From Jackrogersella multiformis (taxonomy: Eukaryota; Ascomycota; Sordariomycetes; Xylariales; Hypoxylaceae): 64,000 nt of DNA. A program made the translations under genes and the position numbers. Under the pieces are notes generated by a model that made no database searches, had not been told where the DNA came from, and was given only the letters and a program-made list of their open reading frames with translations. This document shows, one piece after another, positions 58,567 through 64,000 of the stretch; the first letter of the stretch is position 1; every line of letters starts with the position of its first letter. Location: positions 1,116,001 through 1,180,000 of the forward strand of contig CADCXD010000010.1 of NCBI GenBank assembly GCA_902806575.1, written 5' to 3'.

Positions 58567-59343
58567 TTAGGTCTCCGGATGCAAAGCACCAGACTGTAGG
58601 AAGTCTACCCAGAAACCACTCATCTCCGCCGCTCTCGCCTCGGCGGTCCGGCCTTGGTTGTCCGTAAGTGCTCGGATATCTTCCGAGGCCAACGTGCTGG
58701 GCCGCTGGATTTCCATCGTCTGTGCCACCTGCACCACCGGCGCTGGAAACGCTTCCATGGGTAGAGTTGATGCCATCCACAAAAGCAACCAGACGACTTC
58801 CTCTTGCCCCCTTTCTACCGCCAGGTGCAGGCCACTTTTTGAATTCCCTAGGGGATCTTGATAACGGATGAGTTGCGCAGTGTTCATCACAGGCTCGTCT
58901 CCTTCCCCTTGCTCTTCACCACGTAGGAGCTCTATAATGCCATCTACATCACCCTCGCTACACATAACGTGATAGGCACGGGCGGGTCGCGCTTCGGGGT
59001 TAGCTTCCAGATAAGCCTCCTCGGTAATGGCCGGGAAGATATCATAGTTCTCCTGGACACCACCCTCGTTGGTATATCTTGTCAGGATAGCGGCATTGGG
59101 CGCCGATTGGAGGAACGGGGTGGAAACCGAGGGCCCTGCCGTGGTCGTGGCAAGCTCTGCATCACATGAAGGGCATTTGAGCGAGATAGCTAATTCTGCG
59201 GCTTGGTCGAGGAGGCATTGCCAATGGAAATGACAGCCGCAAGATACTTCTAGGTCATCAGGAACAAATTGCGGCTCATCGTTGCCGTGGTCGTCATCCA
59301 CCTCCAGTGTGAGAGGGTTCTCACAAACTTTGCAAGCCGACAT
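58567..59343 (-). CDS. RING-type zinc finger and ankyrin-repeat protein
   Basis: Single exon, 258 aa from MSACKVCENPL. The frame is open upstream to an ATG at 59535, but that extension is unlike the rest, so the Met at 59343 was chosen. Cys/His spacing at the N terminus, CKVCENPL ... VSCGCHFHWQCLLDQ ... LKCPSC, is RING-like, suggesting an E3 ubiquitin ligase or ligase-related protein. Residues about 130-200 contain a degenerate ankyrin unit (HVMCSEGDVDGIIELLRG, GLHLAVERGQEEVVWLLLWM). The C terminus is EIQRPSTLASEDIRALTDNQ and onwards. Specific partner and role unknown. Confidence 0.8.
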   Translation of the reverse strand: MSACKVCENPLTLEVDDDHGNDEPQFVPDDLEVSCGCHFHWQCLLDQAAELAISLKCPSCDAELATTTAGPSVSTPFLQSAPNAAILTRYTNEGGVQENYDIFPAITEEAYLEANPEARPARAYHVMCSEGDVDGIIELLRGEEQGEGDEPVMNTAQLIRYQDPLGNSKSGLHLAVERGQEEVVWLLLWMASTLPMEAFPAPVVQVAQTMEIQRPSTLASEDIRALTDNQGRTAEARAAEMSGFWVDFLQSGALHPET

Positions 59344-61578
59344 CTTCGAGTGAACTAGCTGTCCAGCTGGTGTCCGAGAATGACAATGGTGGTCCAAGAA
59401 GAGTGGAAACGGCCACGCAGTTAGGAGGAGGTATGAATGTGGTCCAAGCCCGCGTGTCTGTGTCCACCATGCATGAGAGATGGTCCAGAAAAAAGAGGGA
59501 GGCCGCAGGACAAGAATCATCGATCTCCGCGCCATCCGAGTGATCCCAAAGCACTACATACCTCCTACCTGTCTACATATTTACCGAGGTAGGTACCTTG
59601 GCAGACAGATAGGCAACGAGTTGCTGGACGCAAAGAAGATGGCAGCGTTGAAGAGAGGAAGATATCGCAAGAAGACTTACCGGTGCCTCGGATATCGACT
59701 TCTCCGCAAGGAACGAGAATAGCTGAGACTAATGCGTCCTTGCAGACTTTAGCGGCTTAGTATCAATACGAAGCGATGGGGACCGATTACCATATCAGAG
59801 AAGCTGATGTTTATTCTTCATTTGGTATTCATAGGTAGGTAGGCTAGGTAGGTATCAAGTTTGGAATCAAAGGTTTCCAAGGTGCCAAGGTTGTTTATTC
59901 TACAAATTTAGTTGCTAAAATTAGCTGCTAAATATTAGTTGCTATTATCGCTAACAATTTTTAATTTAACGCTAACAATTTTAAAATGGAGCTACGGGAC
60001 TCGCGGTTTAGTGTGGATTTATGTGGATCCGGTCCGAATATCCTATCCGGTACTTAGGTACCCTAGGTAGGTAGGTACGTCGCCAGGGCTGGCTTTTAAA
60101 AACGGGGATCATTGGTAACTCAATATCCAATAGTTCAAAGTCTGATTCAGCTGGGCAAGGGGCAATGGGCAATAGGCAAAGAGTAAAGAGCAAAGGGGTA
60201 ACAATATCAATTATTATTATGTGCGAAGACAAAGAAGTTATAGTCTAGGCTATAACAGAACATGGGTTTATTGGATTTGTTGGCTTTATTCTTTTCTCCT
60301 TCAATAGACCAAGACCCAGGTATGTGTAAGTCGTATTTTTTTTATCGTATTTCCATCCTATGACTTTCTGTCCCGCCATACTTTCTAGGGGATGAAATAT
60401 TTTATTTCTCTCCAAAGTTTGGTTCACCCTCGCAACCATCGATTGGGGTCAAGAAGAGACTGGTAGCTGAAAACCTCGCTAGGCTTTTCGCTTTGGTATT
60501 ATGTGGTAGTCGGAGACATCGTCAGTCCCGAAGGCTGGGATGGGGGCCGTTATTCACGCCCGTTAAGGAATTCAGTTCGGTGGTAGATATCGTCGCCGCC
60601 GACAGCAAGGCTAGACCGCTCGGCTATGGGGTTATGTGGCTATATCGTTCGCAGCCCACGCAACTAATCCCATTAGTCAGTCACTCACCTTTGCGAATCC
60701 TTGGATCGCCATGTGGCAATGAGTTCATTTTGGCAGGGCGATAGCCTTAGCCTGAACTCCTAGGTGGGTAATGTTCGTCATCGTCCTGTCAACGGCCTCT
60801 AGAACTAGTGTAGTTCCTCCGGCCGTTAGTTAGCGGCATTGTGTCCATTTCCATACCACATGGCAATTTATTAGTTCGAGCCACCGGCCATTTTGTGTGA
60901 CATGGTTTGACTACATCGGTAAGTGTTCCTGGTGGAGGGCCACGCGAGTAATCAGGGCAACTCCAGGGCTAGGTACCGAAGATTAGAGGTCACGGAGGTA
61001 GCCCGACGCTTCCTCTCAGCTTTGTGTGGATAGAAGTTTGCTAAGAGTCCAAGACACCGAGCCGTATACTACTCTTAGTATGTTACCCTAGATCCATATA
61101 TTGTATGTATGTGTGTATGTATGTAGCTGTAGCTGTAGCTGTAGCTGTAGTTGTGGTTCTAGTATCTTGAAGCGATTGCTATTCTCGTCTCGCACTAGCA
61201 CTATCGTTGGCTTGACACAAGCCAGACGCTAAAAACCATGTGCGGTGTTCGGTGGGTTATGTACATTTTGCTGATGCTGCACCTGGCAGTCTCTTTAACG
61301 CTCGCTGCCTCTTCCCTCTCGACGATGCCCTATCAACAGTTTGCCGAACATAACCCACCAGTCTATAAGCTAGTATAGCCGTTACAATGAGCGTGTTACC
61401 CTTTCACATGTTCGTCGATGCTGTCCATGTTCCCCTCCCTAGATCCCAGATCCCAGATCCTCCCCTTGGCGTGCTGGAATTCATAGTACCATTCGCCCGT
61501 CTTCGAACGTCACGGCATCGTGAACTATTGTGTCGTAGTCCCATACCGAAGTCGAGGCTAGTAGTAGGCCACTAACCT
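59344..61578. other. 2.2-kb intergenic region
   Basis: No gene supportable. It holds TAGGTAGGTA motifs near 59835 and 60040-60080, repeated GCTAACAATTTT at about 59950-59982, a (TAGCTG)n tract at 61124-61150, and an inverted pair GGTGGGTTATGT (61251) / ACATAACCCACC (about 61350) about 85 bp apart. Confidence 0.5.
61124..61150. repeat. (TAGCTG)n hexanucleotide microsatellite next to a TATG tract
   Basis: Four to five tandem TAGCTG units directly after a GTATGTATGTGTGTATG tract; non-coding. Confidence 0.9.
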
Positions 61579-62461
61579 CTAAGAGGTATTATACTCCGCC
61601 TCGACGTTGGTGATTAAGTTGTTCGTGGGCGTGCCCGCACCCAGCGCTGGACCGACCGCAGACTTGGGTCTTCGGTCGTCCAGCGACCCATGGTCATGTC
61701 GGAAGTCTGAAGCTCCTGATAGATGGCCTCGTCTGTGATCCGTGAAAGTTCCTGAATCGTGTGTCAGCTTAAAAAGAGCGAAGGGCGGAGGGGACTTGTG
61801 CGGTATTGTAGAAGGGGGTCAGGGGGGTAGGTAGTAATTATCATTGAGGGGAAATAAGGATCTACCGTACACCTCGTAGTTGGTCATCACAGGCTCTGAG
61901 CTGTCGTCGATTCGAAGAGCTTGGCCGTCGGCCCTGGAGGACGCTCTCCCGATACTCGACCCATCTTTGTGCCGCTGCTTGGCGTAGATAGATCTTCTGG
62001 CCTTCGTGTCTACGGGCATACGCATCAAGGAGGACCCTGTAGAAGGTGTTATTTTTGTCAGCGACTTCTCGTTGTAGGCGAGCAATCGATACTGGTACTC
62101 CGGCGAGGGGTTTAACGTACTGTTTCAACTCCGCCTTTGCTTGCTCCTCTTCGCCGCCGTAGGCCTGAGGGACTGTGACGTCGGCCGCGCAGTTGAGAAT
62201 GTGTTGGCCATCTATGGCGCATTGGCGCAAAGCCGCCCAGCCTTCGGTGTAATAGTCATCGGTGATGGGGGGGTCTACTGGCGCCGCGGCAATGTAGTAT
62301 TGAAGAGTTCGAAAGTCGGAAAGGATCTCGGCGACCCGCGCCGTTCGGTATTCGTTCACTGGTTTGGTTGTCAGGAACTTGAAAAGGAGATGTCTCCTAT
62401 AATTCAGTTTGGGCAGCCCTGGCGCAAACCCCATAGTCTGTCTGTACTTACGTCCGTCCAT
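61579..62461 (-). pseudogene. Unrecognised ORF, probably frameshifted or decaying
   Basis: The frame from 62461 to 61862 encodes 199 aa (MDGRKYRQTMGFAPGLPKLN...), with protein-like composition up to YRESVLQG (about residue 170) and then Arg/Ser-rich, out-of-frame-looking sequence. The neighbouring frame becomes protein-like exactly there: DGQALRIDDSSEPVMTNYE, then, after a possible GTGTAC...CTGAC...CAG intron, ELSRITDEAIYQELQTSDM. Restoring this would need a one-base shift near 61932-61935, so I read it as a gene damaged by a frameshift, or a sequencing error. A spliced model staying in the first frame would end at 61579. No family is recognised. Confidence 0.4.
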
Positions 62462-64000
62462 TTTTCTCCTTTTTTGGGGGGGGGGGAAGTGGTTTTAAAG
62501 TCACTAGTCCTTCGATAGGATGTTCAACTTAGAAGCACGATGCCGAATTACGATAAGGCGAGTTTTAGAACGTTGTAAACTAGTGATAGTACGATGAGGT
62601 AAAAGGGGATGCCCAGTTCAGGAGCGGAAACGGCAGGCGGTGGCAAGGCTGTAGGAGTCTAGGAACTCTGTTGAACTTGGTTGAAAGGAGAGGCTTCATC
62701 TTGGGCATCTTGAGCAGCGAATTCACTCGGCTTTTGTAGAATTAATCGTCTTACTACGGACAAGTAGAGATGGCTCGACGCTCTCACGACACAGAGAGAT
62801 TCAAGAGAAAAAAACTTTGCGCTGGTGCTCCCTCCCACTCCGGAGTGCAAGTCACAGTATACATCATATCAGTCAGCTCCATACTCTCCGCTCACACTGC
62901 CGCTTGCCGAATCGGATTTATTATCAACCAACAAAGCGGGACGATGATTGACAGCTCAAACCTGGGACATCCTAACTGAGCTGGAGGTTTGTATCTTAGA
63001 TCTTCCCCGTCAGTCTGGATAGAGACCCTAGGCCCGGTATGACTAGCATGTTACCTGCAGACGCAGCAGCAGCTTTCTGGGTAACCAACGCCACGACTGC
63101 GAGACCAATGCAGGGACATTGAACGTCCGTCGTCATGGTAATCATTGTAGGGCACAGAACGGTACCTACTAGTGGGAACTTATCCGTAGGGGTAGGGGAG
63201 CAATGGGGAACGCCAATGCCAGGAGAGAAGATCGTAGGGTTAGGCGAGGAAGAGCCTCCTCGTAGGGCACAGGGGTTGGCTGGGACGGCATCGCCAGGGG
63301 AAGAATTCAGCGGCGCCACATATGGCACCAAGCCTCCAAAGTGGTATAGTACTCAGGTGAAATGAAAACAAAGCAGTGCGACTTTTCGGACATAGGTGTG
63401 AGGTCTCTAGCCAATGACCATTCTCCGTTGGACCTTAGCCACCTTTCGGGCGCAGCTGAACGCATATTTATGCCAGATTTTGACGCTTCATACATTGAGG
63501 GATAGCCGAAAAAGAACTTTATAATCTAGCTGTATGAACGTGGGATCTACAAAGTCCCACATGTTCCTTCATTGAACACGAAAGTTGGAACCTAGGTAAA
63601 TGAGAAGAAAAGCAAAGCAGAGCAGAGCAGAGCAAAGAAAAAGGAAAATAAAATAAAACAATAGCATTGTTCCAAACTTCCGGCACCATCCCACGTTATT
63701 CGTGTCCTTGTTGGCTGGCTACCCCTTGACTCTTCATGAGGTACCGATCTGGCGGATCGGGATATTTCTAAGGTGAGTCAGTCTCGTGGCTGGCGCCTAC
63801 GACGTTCAAAATCCCAACCTTATGGTTGAGATAGATAGATGAGCATGCGCCTGAGTTACCCGCATGCTGGTACCAGGATGACCTGCTTATGCTAACCGCA
63901 TGCTGATGCGTCACATTTGCATTTCAAGATGTGGTTCTTGATGACAATTATTCACCGCTTGGGGCTATATAACCCCAGATCATCCAAATCGCCACCACCT
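62462..64000. other. Right-edge intergenic region with a promoter at the end
   Basis: No gene called. Contains a G-run at about 62476-62486, a GCAGA repeat at about 63612-63636, and a pair of overlapping antisense ORFs at 62996-63365 without homology. The last 150 bp look like a promoter for a plus-strand gene starting outside the window. Confidence 0.5.
63966..63972 (+). promoter_or_regulatory. TATA box of a gene beyond the right edge, with upstream CGCATGCTG repeats
   Basis: TATATAA at 63966-63972. Two copies of CGCATGCTG lie upstream at 63861-63869 and 63897-63905, and a third GCATGC core at 63843. The arrangement suggests an inducible plus-strand promoter; the gene is not visible. Confidence 0.45.

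Noticed and set aside
62996..63365. Overlapping sense and antisense ORFs of 76 and 111 codons
   Set aside because: Neither has homology; the minus one starts at a non-ATG codon.

Overview
The window is nuclear DNA of a filamentous ascomycete. The gene set (Atg2, Ost3, UncA-type kinesin-3, leukotriene A4 hydrolase-type aminopeptidase, Uds1 protein, GH6 cellulase, small secreted proteins), short introns of about 48-168 nt with CTAAC/CTGAC-like branch sites, and intergenic DNA loaded with TACCTAGGTA-type palindromes all fit Sordariomycetes. I lean to Xylariales or a related order, but that is a guess. Sixteen protein genes can be supported (one runs off the left edge and one is doubtful). I found no convincing tRNA or rRNA gene, CRISPR array or secondary-metabolite core enzyme.

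Layout. 1-3652: 5' half of atg2 (minus). 5163-6361: OST3 (minus). 7086-9244: coiled-coil nuclear protein (plus). 9596-10893: polytopic membrane protein (minus). 11534-12836: mitochondrial rRNA methyltransferase MRM2 in seven exons (plus). 13348-13614: small secreted cysteine protein (minus). 14272-16627: MFS transporter (plus). 17213-18863: cytochrome b5-acyl-CoA dehydrogenase fusion (minus), divergent from an aldehyde dehydrogenase (20140-21944, plus). 23469-25386: flavin amine oxidase (plus). 28415-29773: GH6 cellobiohydrolase (plus). 31074-32556: TDT/Mae1 organic-acid transporter (plus). 33826-34260: But2-like secreted protein (plus). 35157-40429: kinesin-3 (minus). 41652-43767: LTA4-hydrolase-like aminopeptidase (minus). 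43768-52686: an 8.9-kb gene desert with a MITE-like inverted repeat. 52687-54978: Uds1-domain protein (plus). 58567-59343: RING/ankyrin protein (minus). 61579-62461: an unrecognised, probably decaying ORF (minus). A TATA box at the right edge suggests a plus-strand gene beginning outside the window.

The genes do not form one pathway. They are a mixed chromosomal segment: housekeeping genes (autophagy lipid transfer, N-glycosylation, mitochondrial ribosome, long-range transport, septation) interleaved with nutrient and secretome genes (GH6, organic-acid transporter, oxidoreductases, small secreted proteins).

The most striking observation is in intron architecture. The TDT/Mae1 gene carries what reads as a spliceosomal twin intron (stwintron) of the [D1,2] type: a complete 102-nt intron sits between the first and second nucleotide of the 5' splice site of a second 106-nt intron. 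Only the two-step excision restores the family-consistent junction. Also notable are a GC-AG intron in atg2, a 27-nt microexon carrying the SAM motif of MRM2, and an apparently lost 3' splice site (AG to GG) in the aminopeptidase gene at a catalytically important segment.
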